Below are positions 41,370-53,691 of a stretch of DNA of 64,000 nt, one piece after another (the stretch's first letter is position 1; every line of letters starts with the position of its first letter). The translations under genes were made by a program, and so were the position numbers. The notes beneath the pieces were generated by a model that had not been told where the DNA came from, did no database searches, and worked only from the letters and a program-made list of their open reading frames with translations. The stretch is from Dipylidium caninum (Eukaryota > Platyhelminthes > Cestoda > Cyclophyllidea > Dipylidiidae). The stretch spans positions 124,001 to 188,000 of the forward strand of contig QEYB01001398.1 in NCBI GenBank assembly GCA_017562135.1. Direction: 5' to 3'.

Positions 41370-44096
41370 ATGGAAAAAGAAGCAAGGTGGAGAGCCGCCC
41401 CTGCGCTTCTTTCACCTTTGCCCCCCTCTCAGTCGTCGCTGCATCATCACCGATGTTTTGTACACAACTTTATGTCTTCTCCGTTATGTGTGTGACATTT
41501 TACATGTCGTTATTATAATCATCCTCAAATTTTTGCTTATTCTTTTTAACCAGTTTCCGTTTGTGGACGTGAATTCCGACATTGGTATTTACGTTCGCTT
41601 CTCAAGGGTTTATTTTATCCTACAAATTAAAAAGCAATCGGCCCTCGACTGATTTCTGAGTTTGTGGGTTCCTTCTTGAGTGATCCTGTGAATATGGCAC
41701 GGTTGATGTCAGCACGGCTTGACGCTCAAAGTACCGTCTCCCTCCCCTCCTCGCCAGATCAACGTCGAGCGGTTCAATCGTGCCTCGACCACCCCGCATC
41801 TCTCCGCCTCTGCGTCACCGCCGTCGGGGTGGAAGAAGTCATGCCATCGGCCTGCAGCAAGTAGGTCTGCGAGCCCACACAGCGGCGCGATGAGGGCGCG
41901 CATTCTCCCAGCGAGGACGTGACTGATCTGGCCCATCTAAGAGGCGAAGAGGCGTGTTTCGCCCCCTGAGCGCTTTTCATGCGGACCTCGCATACAATGG
42001 CGTTGACGACGTTGTGGGTGCGTCACGTGGCTCCGCTACCGCGACTGGGCTCGGTCTGTGACCCGAGTGGCACGTGGCGTTCGCTGCGAGGTGGGGTTGT
42101 CCCATCGGTGCGGGCAGACCTGAAATGCGTCGTCTGCCCCGGTGAAGGTTCCAGGGCAATCGGCCATTTCACGTCACCGCACGGCAAATATTTTACTTCG
42201 ATTGGCCTCATAATAAGTCGCGGTCGACTCAGCGCCATAGAAGGTGTTTTTTTCTTAGCCGAGGGCAGCGATCGGTTGGGCGGTCAGCTCACACCCGCCT
42301 TTCAACTTTCGATGGCTCTTAATTGAACTCTTCGGTGGGCCCTAACTGTCCAGACTCCATTGCTTATTGCAGCGTGCTGACACCGGAGAGACGAGGTTCG
42401 CGACGCGTCGTCTTAAGTCTAGCCGTTCGACGAGTGACAACATTTAATTCCTTCTGTCCACCGGATCGGCAGTCTCGAAGTGGCACTTGCCGAATCACCA
42501 CCGCTACGCGATCCACGTGGATGAAGATCCGTCTCGGCTTCACGGTCCACCGTGGGAGACCCCAACCACCGTGAAGTCGTTGGGGTTTTTTCACGCCGAC
42601 GGGACGTGGTGGGGCCTGTGAGTCAGCGAGCGCGGCTGGCACAGGCGTGGGCTGGGGACGGCGCCGCGCCAGACCACGCAAACAGAGGGCGGCTAATTAC
42701 TATGCGCTGACCCCTCGGCAGCAGACTGCAAGCTACAACGGCGCCAAAGAGCAACACGCTCTCCGCCAACGTGCATCCTATTTGATGCATTTGGGGCGGC
42801 GGGAGGGGCTGCGGACATGCACGCTCGGGGCCCTGGGGGTTCTCGACACGTCTGCGGATGGTGCGGTAAAAGAGGGGAGGGTCGAGGAGGCAGTCCTCAG
42901 TGGGACCGCTCTAAGTCCACGGCATTGACAATTGCATCCCGACAAACTCTCCCACCGCTGATAGTGACCGGAGTGCTTTAGAATCTGTGCACCAAAATGC
43001 CCCTCCGCTTTGGCAATACTTTGCCCCGCTCATGGGCCAGTTCACTTTTTTTTCGCTATCGGGATCACTGACAAGGAATGGCAGTTCCACGAACGCCTGA
43101 CGCCAAATTCCGACTCGCCTCATTACGAGCTCGCGATTACCGTCTCTCCTGATTCTTTATTAACCTTCCGCCTGTTAACCATCTGTCTACAAGTTAGGAT
43201 GTCCGCTACTTATTTGATTTCCCGCCCTCGTATCCTCCGCCTTCCCTGTGCGAAAGTCCCCAGCTGCAAATGTCTAAGCGACAGGCAGATCCGATGAAGA
43301 TGAGCGTGCCGAGCATGAGGAGGGTGGGTGCACACCCCGACCCGGCAGCGTCGTGTGGTACACCCATTAAGCAGTTTGGCGACGTCAGCGCCTGACCGGT
43401 CAGCACACGCTACTTCCCCTTGGCAATGATGACGGTCAGGGCAACCGGTCGGAGGGAGATGAACAAACTGACGACAAGCGGACAGTCGAGAACACGTTAG
43501 CCCCGAAGCTAAGTGGGGCTATTTTATTACCCGCCTCCTTCCAATGCTACTTTCGTGACAGGCTACAACTAACGCAAGTGACTAGTGCAACGTGGAGTGA
43601 AATTTCTCTGTTGAAAAGCTCGGAATTTTAGACTCGCAAAAGCCGCAAATCGGGACCTTCAGTTCACACTACTCGTTTGTGTGAAAAATGACTACCATGG
43701 GAAGAGCTCTTCTCGCGAAAACAAAAACCTACCCCGCTCTTAAAAAAATGATAGAATCTTTTACCAACAGACAAATGTGTTTTACTAATTAGTTAATAAA
43801 TAATATAGGAGGAGTTCTAAGTAATATTAAGGACCAGCCTATTATCAAGGAATAAGAAAACTGACTCATATTTTTTTACAAAATGCATATACTGAAAGAG
43901 AGCGCACAGGAGGGTAAGAGAAGTTAAACGGAGAGACAGGATGGACTCAGTGAAGGGAGGTGCAGTCGACCGAAAGCGTGTCACTTCTTCCGCTTGTTTA
44001 GCTTTTGCTCAAAAAATCATACGAGTTAACGAATAGAAAGGAGTAGTAATGGGGAAGAAAACGAAAGTACTTTTTGTCTTCTCAACTGCAGATTCT
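41370..44096. other. Convergent intergenic region between PRPF8 and the CHTOP-like gene
   Basis: The first ~300 bases should be the PRPF8 3' UTR. From about 41.7 to 43.4 kb the sequence is GC-rich with short open frames in many frames and no recognisable protein. From 43.5 to 44.1 kb it is AT-rich and probably the 3' UTR or flank of the minus-strand CHTOP-like gene. Confidence 0.5.
41626..41631 (+). terminator. Candidate poly(A) signal of PRPF8 (ATTAAA)
   Basis: ATTAAA about 255 bases after the PRPF8 stop codon, at the end of a T-rich stretch and just before composition changes. A common variant signal. Cleavage site not shown. Confidence 0.4.
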
Positions 44097-44831
44097 TCAT
44101 TTTCTATCACCCATATATTCAGTTAATTCCTTGTCCAGGTCGGCGCGTACCTGCTGCGGGTTTGCGGGTGCACCGCGAGTGAAGCGACGCGTTCCTCTGC
44201 GTTTAACAAGCGCCCGTGAGGCCCCGCGGCCACGAGGTAAGTTGCTTCCGCGAACAATACCTCCGCTACCAGCATTACTGCCCCGAAAATTCGGGCCGCG
44301 AACAGCAACCGGAGCAACTATAAGTCGAGTTCGTCCGGAGTTGAGAGCCATCTGAGGTGGTGGTACACTGAAGAATAAGAGGCGTAACCGCACAACCTTT
44401 ACGGAGTGAGTAAGTGAATGAGCACAGTACAGCCTGTTAGAAACGAAGTATAAATAAATGTGATTTGAAAAGTTGCAAAGAATATAAAGCATAACGAATA
44501 GGGTGTTGTAAAAACAAAAATACAGGGGGAGGGGTAATGAACTCCACATACGCTGCTCTGATGGGTTTTCGCGGCCTCCCTTGGCCTCGAGAAGAGTTGA
44601 AAAATTGCTGACCTAACCTCAGGGAGATAGGGGTTCTTTGGGCATTTGGAAGCTACAAAGGTAAGCGTAAATCTAATGTCAAGTCACTCGGATCCCCAAT
44701 GGGTTTGGCGCTCCTCTGCGGAAGCTAAAGTTCTCTAGTCTGCGAAACCTAAAGAAGTGCAATAGAACTTTACCGTACCGTTCATTTAAAGTGATGGATG
44801 ATGAACTGTACAGCTTAATCGGCAAAACCAT
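44097..44831 (-). CDS. CHTOP: CHTOP/FOP-like chromatin target of PRMT1, 3 exons, 144 residues
   Basis: CHTOP is a small RG-rich nuclear protein that is methylated by PRMT1 and works with the TREX mRNA-export complex. Exons (minus): 44769-44831, 44552-44652, 44097-44367; together 435 bases, in frame. The start MVLPIKLYSSSSITLNERYGK matches the family's VVLKSTTKMSLNERF motif. The middle has RG/GR motifs (SSRGQGRPRKP, VRGPNFRGS, LPRGRGASR). The end, RADLDKELTEYM, matches the LDxxLDxYM helix of the FOP C-terminal domain. Vertebrate CHTOP is about 250 residues, so the RG region is much reduced here. Intron 2 has GTATGT and TTCTTCAG signals. The donor of intron 1 (AAA-GTTCTA) is weak. An in-frame ATG four codons upstream lies directly after TGTTAAG. 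Confidence 0.72.
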
Positions 44832-45157
44832 ACGGTGCCGCATCTTAACACACGGATTTGAAAAGTCGCAGACCGCATAAACGTTTATGCAACTACCATG
44901 TCTTATTTTTGACATATTATTTATTCATAATTGTTTGTAAAACATTAATTTGAATAAGCGGCTTTGTTTTATATTATGCTGCCTTAAACAAGGCGGCCAC
45001 TTTGGTCTGTTCTGGGCAGTGTGCTAGTCGCTGGACTAGCGGGGACTGGATCTTCGGGCGGATGCGATTGTAAATATCATCGAGGCGTTATTTGTGAATT
45101 TTTCACCTTATAATTTTATCATAAAATTTGTATATACTTTTGATAGAAGAGCCAATT
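44832..45157. promoter_or_regulatory. Short divergent promoter region between CHTOP-like and LARP genes
   Basis: Only 326 bp separate the two start codons. The sequence contains a GCGGCC-containing patch around 44990-45060 between AT-rich flanks. Both genes presumably share it. No individual site was assigned. Confidence 0.55.
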
Positions 45158-47345
45158 ATGAGTAACGAAAATATGTTGCTAGCGCAAGGAGGTTACATTT
45201 TTCCTGGCAATATTGGATCTTACCAGACATCTCCTTCGTTGGCATCATATAACGTTTTCCCGCCTCAACATATTTTGCCGTCGCCTCCTCTCTTACCGGT
45301 ACCCAGTCTTGAATTCTATGGGAGATATTCGCGTTTGCCGCTTATTAATTCTCCTTCGAGCGACGTGTCCGCAACTGCGGAACGAGATTTCCGCATTATA
45401 CCTTGGGATGAATTGAAGACTCTCCTGCCTGAAGACTCATCTGATAATTAGGGTAGAGTCTGGACTCCTGTCTGATGGTCGTGCTTTCGCTCAGCGGTCA
45501 CCGAGGAGAGACGCATACTTTCTTTTTCCCTCTAAGTCAGCTTATATCTTATATTTTACGTAAGTTGTCGGTCACCGGTGTATCATGATCGCTTCATTAG
45601 GCATTATTATTTTTCCAGAGAGAATCTGGACCGTGATCAAACAATACGCAGAATGATGTTGGATAACTGCGCGATTGCCATTGACAAAATAATAGAGGCT
45701 CCACGCCTTGCTTCAATCGGTACCACTATTGACGATATGAAGGTAGCCGTTGAAAGTGGGAGTAACGTGCTCTGTGTCTTAAGTGCTCCCGATGGTCGCT
45801 GTTACCTACGACGGATAGATGGGTGTAGGTCTTCCCGTCAACGTTCTCTGAATCTGCTTTCCTCACTTTCTGACGTCTTCGACATGTATATTTTCTTTCC
45901 AGATCCTAGCAATTCACAAACCCCCCATAATGCTTCTTCCTTGCCCATTGAGGGTGGAACTCGGGCGTCCTTTGATGGCTCTGTGAGTCGTGGCGGGATG
46001 ATTGAACGCCCCGCACCATCCACTTCGGCAGATCTTGAATTTGCTTCGAATTTGTCTGCAATGCTTGCTCCGTCGGTGTATGGTGTGCAAGGCCCCAGTA
46101 CGGTTGATACGGCATTGATATTTCCAACACAGAATGCATTCGTTCGCCCAGCTACTAGGCCTCCTTCTGCTGCCGCTCCCGTTGCTGCTGCATCAGCCAT
46201 AGGCACGCTCAATGCAGCCATGGCTGGGATGAACTTGGGTCAACCTGGACCTCCTACACCACTTTCCCATCATCCAGCTCAAAGCCGCTCCGCAACTTTT
46301 CACTCAACTCGCCGCTATGCCGCAACATATAGCGGCTACTCTAGCAGCCATTAATCAAAGAAATTCAATGCATGCTTTTCCAGTTCCTTTTGGTCAGAAC
46401 CCCTTCACAGCTGCCCAGGGTAGGTCCAGTACGGCAACCCCTCATGCTCATCAGCCACAAATTTTCCATCACCAACAACAACATCATCGACGAACGACTC
46501 CCCCACCGGCATCCGTACCGCTACCGCCGTCTCAAACAACTTCGACAGCAAATGTAGCTGCGAGCGTGTTGAACCTTCAGCTCTCCGGCGCCTCCCCTTA
46601 CGGTTTTCAAAGCATGCATGATTCTGCTCCATCCACACACTTTGTGCATGGCTTTCCTGCGCAAACCTACGACTCGTGGATCCCGGAGGTAACTAACACG
46701 GCTTTGGCTAACAACGGTATACATTTACAGTATTCTCCACATATTATGGCTTGGCCCTCACAGAATCAGACCACTCAACTTAGGACAACGTCTTCTTCCT
46801 CCGCTTCCTCTCAGCATCCACCCATCTCTCTACAACAACAGCAATCTTTGCAATTCTTTTCCCTTCCCCCCAGTCTCTCACCGGTTAACCAAATGACTAA
46901 TTCAAATTCGTCTGCAGTCCTCGTGGCTGTGACAACGTCGGCAGCTACGCCGACTACAATACCAGTAGCAGATAGTGCAGGCAGTGCTGAAAACACCATC
47001 ACGACTTCTACCGCGACTCTTATCGTCACCGCTAAAAATAACATAGGGTCAATTCAGTCCTCTTCTGGCAGAGAGGACTTGTCAAATGCGGCTGTGAAAG
47101 ATACCAACAGTGCGGAGGCAGTGAATAAAAGGCCACCTTCACTGGCTCAACAAGTACACTCGCGACCCAACAGCAGCGGTAGCGGAAAGGCTAGGTTCAA
47201 GTCTGGCAAAGGTGGACATCATCAAAGAGTGGCTCATTCAAACCGGAGCCCACCTAGTGTCTCTGGTATGTCTTTTGCTGCGGCTACGACCTCTGGAAAG
47301 GATATGACTACATCAGTAGGCAAAGTTGAACTGTCTGAGGCCTAG
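45158..47345 (+). CDS. La-motif (LARP) protein; exon structure only partly resolved
   Basis: The central exon (from about 45541, after a strong TTTTTCCCTCTAAGTCAG acceptor) encodes RFIRHYYFSRENLDRDQTIRRMM. This matches the LARP1/LARP4 La-motif core (YYFSxENLxRD), an RNA-binding winged helix that in LARPs binds poly(A) or 5'-TOP mRNAs. A probable first exon (45158-45448, starting MSNENMLL) ends in TAG with no usable donor, so an exon may be missing. A 78 bp in-frame intron is possible at 45825-45902. The frame then changes before the Ser/Thr/Pro/Gln-rich C-terminal part (QLKAAPQLFTQLAAMPQH... to VELSEA, stop 47343-47345). Two explanations fit: an intron 45983-46277 (GTGAGT ... CATCCAG, phase 0), or a one-base error near 46280, because 45983-46270 also reads like coding sequence. 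No RRM or DM15 region was recognised. Confidence 0.65.
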
Positions 47346-48620
47346 TTTAATTTGATAGCATCACATCTCATTTTCTCGAATACGTCATATTGGATTCGCT
47401 TTGCCCTCCTCTGCCCTCGTCCCACCATTGCCCCATTTCATAGGTGTACTTTCTGGCTCGTCTTCGATCTCGATTACTCATAGATCCTTCCACTTATGTG
47501 CCGAAAAAAAGCCAAAAAAGTCGCTCCGAGATTCGTGTCAAAGATTTGAAATTGACAAAAAGTAGATGGACTTCCCCTTTTTGTATGAAAAGAACAAAAA
47601 TCTCATCTCCTGGTGTGTCCCCTGGCCCAACAACCTCCTCACCCCAGAGACGCGACTTCCGAGTTTGGGCCTCCTCTGATTTATTGGGTGGCCTTCTTCC
47701 CTTTCGCTCCGTCCTTCCACCTTCCATTGGACAGTCTCCCTTGATCACCGTTCCCATTTTCTGCCATCATCTCTTTATCTCTCTTTTCTCCCTTTCTAAC
47801 CCTTTAATATACCGTCTCTGAAGATGAGCCTGTTGAATACCTGACTTAGGGGTCTGCCCCTGTGGCCAACGTTCTCTTCACCATATGCTAGCAGAAACGG
47901 ATCTGTTCTCGTTAAAATTCCAACGAATTTGCGTTCCGTGACATCACTAAGTGTAAGCGTGGGATTTTTCGTATTACGCTTTATGGGGGTGATGGGTTAC
48001 TCACGACGCCCAAGAGAAGGCGCTCCGAGGAGTGGGAGGCTCCGAGAGTCGCCTACCTCCACATGGCTTTTTCAGTGTTTCTACTCGTGTAATACACGAC
48101 CGTTGTTTTTCAGTTAGAGCCTGTCTCCGTCTGACCAAGTCAATTTTCCCTTGCCACTGACCATTCGGGTTTTTTCGCGGCGTCACCGTAGCCCACATCC
48201 ATCGCGATCGAGGGATTTCAGCAGTGTCACTAACTTGCCCCTTTTATCCCACGACTTTCATTTCTCGTCTAAATACCCTGGGTTGCCAGTTTTATTCCGT
48301 ACCTTCTTATCTGTTAACTTGCAACATCAATGAGGCACCCCGGGCACTGCGGGAACACGGCTCGGTGTATATTAAGCGCTGTCTCGCCTCAGTGTGATGG
48401 TGGTGCTGCTTGGTCTTGCTCAGTGTAACTTTTCTGGTCTCGTAGCCGTCAAAGACCCTCAGCTGTGTCAAGTGAGCGTATTACCATGACTCTTGTATTT
48501 AATGGTAACGATTTGCTTACCGGTCATGCCGAACTTTCTCAACCTCCTAGTGATGGCGAGAGCATAGTGCCAAGTCGAAAGAGTGGGAGAACGAGAGTCG
48601 TAACAGGCCACATCGCTGAT
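47346..48620. other. 3' flank of the LARP gene
   Basis: T/C-rich sequence, probably LARP 3' UTR at first. A 125-codon open frame at 47444-47821 is proline/serine-rich, has no recognisable domain and lies just downstream of the LARP stop; it is not called. No clear AATAAA was found. Confidence 0.45.
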
Positions 48621-51600
48621 ATATGAAGGCGAATAACATAAATACATTTTGTCCGCAGGAGACGCGGGTGAATCCTGTGGACAGCAGCACGGGCGCTAAA
48701 TGTCCCCGGTCGTGTCCCGGGGCTACCGCAACGGTGGGGGGCCTCGGCCGGACCCCTGGCCCTTAGCGGGCCACGCTCGACCGGGGAAGTCCGTGCACCG
48801 GCGGCGGGGCCGGGGAGCATGCGGGGGGGGTGGGCTCGTCCCATGCAAGGACTATCTCCCCCCCCCAAAAGACGGCACGCTTAGTGCCGGCGTTCGGAGC
48901 CGCACCCGTCTGGCTTCTGAGTAAAGGCCGCCTTGGGAGCGCCACAACACCTTGTCTTCCTGCTCCGTGTTCACAGGCGAAACCGATCGCAGACTGTGAC
49001 ATTGTCATATTCTGAGAGTTGCGACCAGACGGTTCTCATGGCAGGGTTGCTTTTGCCCAGACGACCTTTTCGCCTGAGTTGGGCGCCGGCGATGCCCGAC
49101 CCGGGAGGTGGCAGGTAAGCGGCCGCGACATCACGCCCTTCAAGCGCGGTAGAAACACCCTGGGGCGAACAGGTCAAACTCATCGCTATTGTAGGTTTAA
49201 CAAAGCGGGTGGCACCTGGCTGAGTTGTTCTTAGTCGCTGACTTGAACGCGGGCGTGTCACGGACGCGTCTCTGTCCTGAAGGGCCCTCGTCTTCCTCGC
49301 CTCTCGTGTTGGCATTTGCCCGCAGGGGTGATCAACCCCGGGCCAGTTTCCTGCCACCTCCGCCAACGGCGTGCCCTTCATCCATGTTTCACGGAGACGA
49401 CTGCGTGAGATCATCCGAATTGTCCATTTCAAAGTGAGCCTGGCCAGCGGTGGAGGCGCCCATCCTCCGTTGGATGGCCACAACTTGCAGCGCCAAGGGT
49501 CCTCGCAGTGATAGCGTAACTTGCGTGACAACCACGCATGAGAGGCTTAGGCGAGCGGTCTGAGCCGTCAGTCATGGGCCGAGGCCTCGTCTCCCTCCTT
49601 CTGTCACCTCCACAGTCAGGGTTTTTCCATTCTGCGAAATTGATCTCCAGCCCCTGCTTCACCCCCCTCCGACGACCGCGTGGCCTCGTGACGAGTCTGC
49701 CAGCGCGTGGAAGGCTCCGGCTTCCCCACAAGTTCCTTCTGGCTAACTTTGACAATGCCCGAGGAGGGTAGCCGCTGGAAGGAAGGACTCACTCGAGACC
49801 TCCTTGAAAGCCCCTTCAGTGGAGGTATTCCGAAGGGGCGTGCAGCCGTCGTCTCCACAAGACTGAGGAGGTGGTGCAGTGCACGGTCGTGGAGCCATGC
49901 GGAACTGGGGCAGCGAGCGCCTCTCGCTCGCGCTTCCTCTCGCCCTCCTCCTCCCTGGGGGCGCCGGGGGGGGGGCGGGACGGGAGCGGGCTGGTGGCTC
50001 GAGGACGTCGCAGGTTAAAAGGCAGGAGGCGGCGCGACAGGCTACTTGAATTTGATGGCTCTGTGCGAGAAGTTAATTTAAACGCGAAACCACATCACCG
50101 AACTGGGCGAATTAACTGAATTATTGGGAAATGGGGAAAACTGGGCTGCCGAGAAGCCGAATGCATGTGACATTGGCGTGGGAATGGCTGCCCCGCCCAC
50201 ACACTCCCGCTTGGCCGGGCCGGCGGCGGTGGTGGGGCGTCACAACGTCGAAGACTCGACCCACGGCGCGGCGACTCGGCCAGTCTGGGGGCGGCGGGTG
50301 GATCGCCTGTGTGCGACACCGACGTTGCCTCGGTGACGAGCTCGAGAGCGGCCGCACCGATCGTGGGGGGGGGCACCTGGCGTGGTTGCCCGCCGGCTTT
50401 CGGCGCAGGGGTGAGCTTCGCCGTCCTGTCACCTGCCTGACACGGCCGAGTCAATTGTGGAAGACGCGGCCGATGCGTCCCACGACTCGGACTCACCGGA
50501 GCGCATCAGCCATCAGGCTGGCTTTGCGACCCCCGCCACAACGACGGAAAGGCTGTCCCACTGCTCTCTTCCGAGCGCGGAAAACGAGGCAACCTCGTCG
50601 CCTCTTGTGCCAGTAATTGCGCTTTCAAGGTGGAAATCGGGCCACCCGCCCTCGACCGAATGGGACGACATCGCCCAAAAGCCTTGAACCACTCGCGCCG
50701 CACAGATTCCAGTCCCGAGCGGGAGTAGTCTTCCGTCCTGCCGACGCAAATTTTCACACGGCAACAGGTTCTTTCGGGCGCTTCCTCCTCCATCCTGAAA
50801 TCTCGGCCTGATGGCAACGTGGCGCAACAAGACAAATTGTGCGCTTTTTCCGCTCAAAACAGGCCTCCTCTTGACCCAAATCGCGACAAGCCGCTTTCGA
50901 TGACGCCCGCTGTTTGCCGGCACGTTCCCGCGGAGGCGGAGGGAAGAGGCCTGGAGGGCGAGTGCGCAAATCACCTCCCGACCGCCCGATGAGCCGCGGA
51001 GCCGCCCAGCCCGAAGGGCATCAGTCAAGAGACGCAAAGGGAGGGAGGGGCTCTTTCCGGGCGAAGGTGGCCACCTCCCAGGGTCGTCACGAGGTCTTCG
51101 TCTGCGCGTCGTCCTCGTCGTCGAGGCGGTTGTCTGCGTCGACGTGAATTGGAGCAAATCTTGAAGGCCGCCTACTACTGTTACGCCGCGTCCGAGGCGC
51201 GCGAGCGAAAACAATTGCGCCTGATCATTCGACGTCATCTGTGCGTGGCGTCTGAAGTCAACTTTTTCACCGTGGCGGCAGTGCGACCTGCGCCTCGGCC
51301 GACAGGGCCGGTTGATGCAGCTCGCTCGCGGGCTGTGGTGCGTCAATGCAACGCGTTGAGTCCTTGCCTGCCCAGCGAGCGGGTGTTGACAGCATTTGGC
51401 GTGAAAAGGAAGACATTTCGGAGGAGGCGGAGTTCTCGGTGGGGAGATGAGGCGAATGCTGCTCATGGTCGGTCAACAATGACCAACTAAGGCGGGCGAT
51501 GGAGGCAGCCTCTGGTCGAACTGGGTAAGCGGCTCTCGGTGAGCCGACAAGGCTGTTTGGGGCGTAACCGGGGCCGGTGGGTTCCGTTCGCCTCCGACAA

Positions 51601-53691
51601 ATGAACCGCGGAACTCAGTCCTCTGCGTCCAAGTAAATTCTCTGCGCCAGCAGAGAGGATGGGAATGGGCCTGCGCGAGGGCGAGGGCGGGGTGGAGGGG
51701 GCGGGAAGAGGTGGAACACTAATGAAGGGCGACTTATCCGATTGGATAGGTGGGAGGACCACAAACAAGGTCGCACAAATTGCGACTTTACGTAATGCAT
51801 CGTCTAAAACGGCGCGAGATTTGGCTCGCTGGTCGACAGCGTCGGCTGCCGCCCCCTCCGCCACTCGCCTCCGCCCCCGCCTCCCTCCCCTCCCTCGGCA
51901 TCGCGCCTTGGTCCTTGTTGGCGGGAGTTAACATGGCTGCCAGGAAAATCGATACCAGGCCACAGGCGAATGCACTGCGCGTTGCGTGGGTGAGTGCGGA
52001 CGTGCGCGCGCATACAAGATGGCCTTGAACCCGTCCCTTTGATTGGTGCGTGGCCTACACCAAGTGCGTAATAGCCGCGGAAATAAGACGGGCCTCCATC
52101 TGATCAGCTGTAGTCTGGGCGGATAATATCGCGGCCAATCATGGTCCTCTTCGGAGCCCCGGAAGGCGAGAAGCATCAGGCCGCTGTCTCCATCACCCAC
52201 GCCACTCAAGAGAATTCAAGCCCTCACTTGGCAAATGCTAAAGTGCAGTTCCACGGTTGCACTTTTTAGGTGTGGTGAGGGGGAGCGCAGAGAGATTTGC
52301 TCTGTCCGCCACAATCGTTTTAGCGCGTATCATCCGGGAGAATTGTAAGTCCTCGTTTTTTAATGCTCCCTCGAGGACGAAAGAGGAGCAGACAGGGGGG
52401 CGGAAACGCGTCCCGCCCCAAGGATGCAGGCGGCCCGACTGGAGGCTTCGGCTTCATGCCATTCCCAACCCATCTTGCGTATGTATAACGCCATCAAAGT
52501 CCACATTTAATGGCCGACCAAAGCGCGTTTAGTGCTGTTCCCCTGTAGTTCGCGTTAACCCAGTAGGAGATGACCGAGCACCCACGCACCTCGGGTCAGG
52601 TCCCCGGGCGCCGGGGCGACCGTTTGTCGTCCGCGTCGCCGGCGCCCAACGCGCCTCGAGTCTCAGGGGAGACAACTCCCGCTTTAACAAAATCGCCGGG
52701 GCTGGAGAGAGGAGACGCACCGCGTGGCGCAGGTCAGGAGGACTCAAACTCTCCCAGCCGCCGCCTCCCGTCCATTCGCGGCACTAGCACGACCGCAGGC
52801 CCGGACGTGACGACGAGTCAGACGTCGGTGTTGCCCTTGCATTCGGAGGGGGAACTGTTGCTCGTCTAAATGGCCACGGGAAGAGGCAACACGCAGCCTC
52901 CGCTTGCATTGCTGTCTTGACAGTAAACAGTCTGCATTTCTCTAACGCTGCGTATGCCTGGTGAAAGTGGGCTGAAAACCGCCCGCCTTTCTCCTCGTAC
53001 CAATCGCTGCCCGATAGACGCACAGACAGACAGACAGGCAGTGAGTAATTGCTGTGTTCACGCCAGCCAGTGTCACCTCGCCTCACTCGCGCCCGGGAAA
53101 CTTGGCGGCCGGGGCTGAGGGGTTGAACTCGCCGCCTTGAGGGAATTCTCTCCCGCCCCACGGCATCTCCAGCCCAGAACAAAGGCCGCCAGTGCCTCCA
53201 CCGCTGCGGAGGCGATCATGTGGAGAGACCGGCGGCAGGCCGTAGCGTTTCCTCCAGCCTAACAGGACAAAAACTCTCCCTCGTACGTGTCACGTGGGTT
53301 GTGTCTGAAACCCCCCCTCGCCTACCGCCTCGTCATTATCCGCGGGTTGCGAGCAAGGGACGCCGCGCTTCGAATAGCTCTTGAGGGAGCTTCCAGAGTG
53401 AAGATAAGCGAGAAAGTGGTTGGGTACAGCTGAAGGGCGGTCAGAGGGCGGTGGAAAGGGCTAGAAACGCCTCCACTTCCCTCTTCCGCGCTTCCTCTCT
53501 TCCTCCCTCACCCTCTGTGCAATTAGGGCAGGGCCCACGCCCGACATTCACGCAACCGGTGGCAGAGAAGGACACGTGACAGAGCGGTGAATCAAGAAGG
53601 CGACGCTGGACGACAAACGTCCCCGGCGCCTCCACACCACTGCAGCTTCGGGTGAAGCATCGGCAGAAGACGAGGAGATGTCAGACGGCGG
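48621..53691. other. GC-rich, CpG-rich domain, first part, no recognised gene
   Basis: Composition rises sharply at about 48.65 kb and CpG is not depleted. Open frames of 60-320 codons occur on both strands in overlapping frames, rich in Arg, Pro, Gly, Ala and Ser with no domain, as expected from GC-rich non-coding DNA. No rRNA or tRNA was recognised. Short features only, such as the small hairpin CGGCAC/GTGCCG at 48873-48889 and a (CAGA)n stretch near 53025. Confidence 0.6.

Noticed and set aside
48650..49450. Ribosomal RNA or spacer at the GC transition
   Set aside because: No conserved rRNA core sequence could be recognised.
50513..51466. 317-codon minus-strand open frame in the GC-rich domain
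   Set aside because: Arg/Pro/Ser/Gly-rich with overlapping frames on both strands, as GC-rich non-coding DNA gives. No domain seen.
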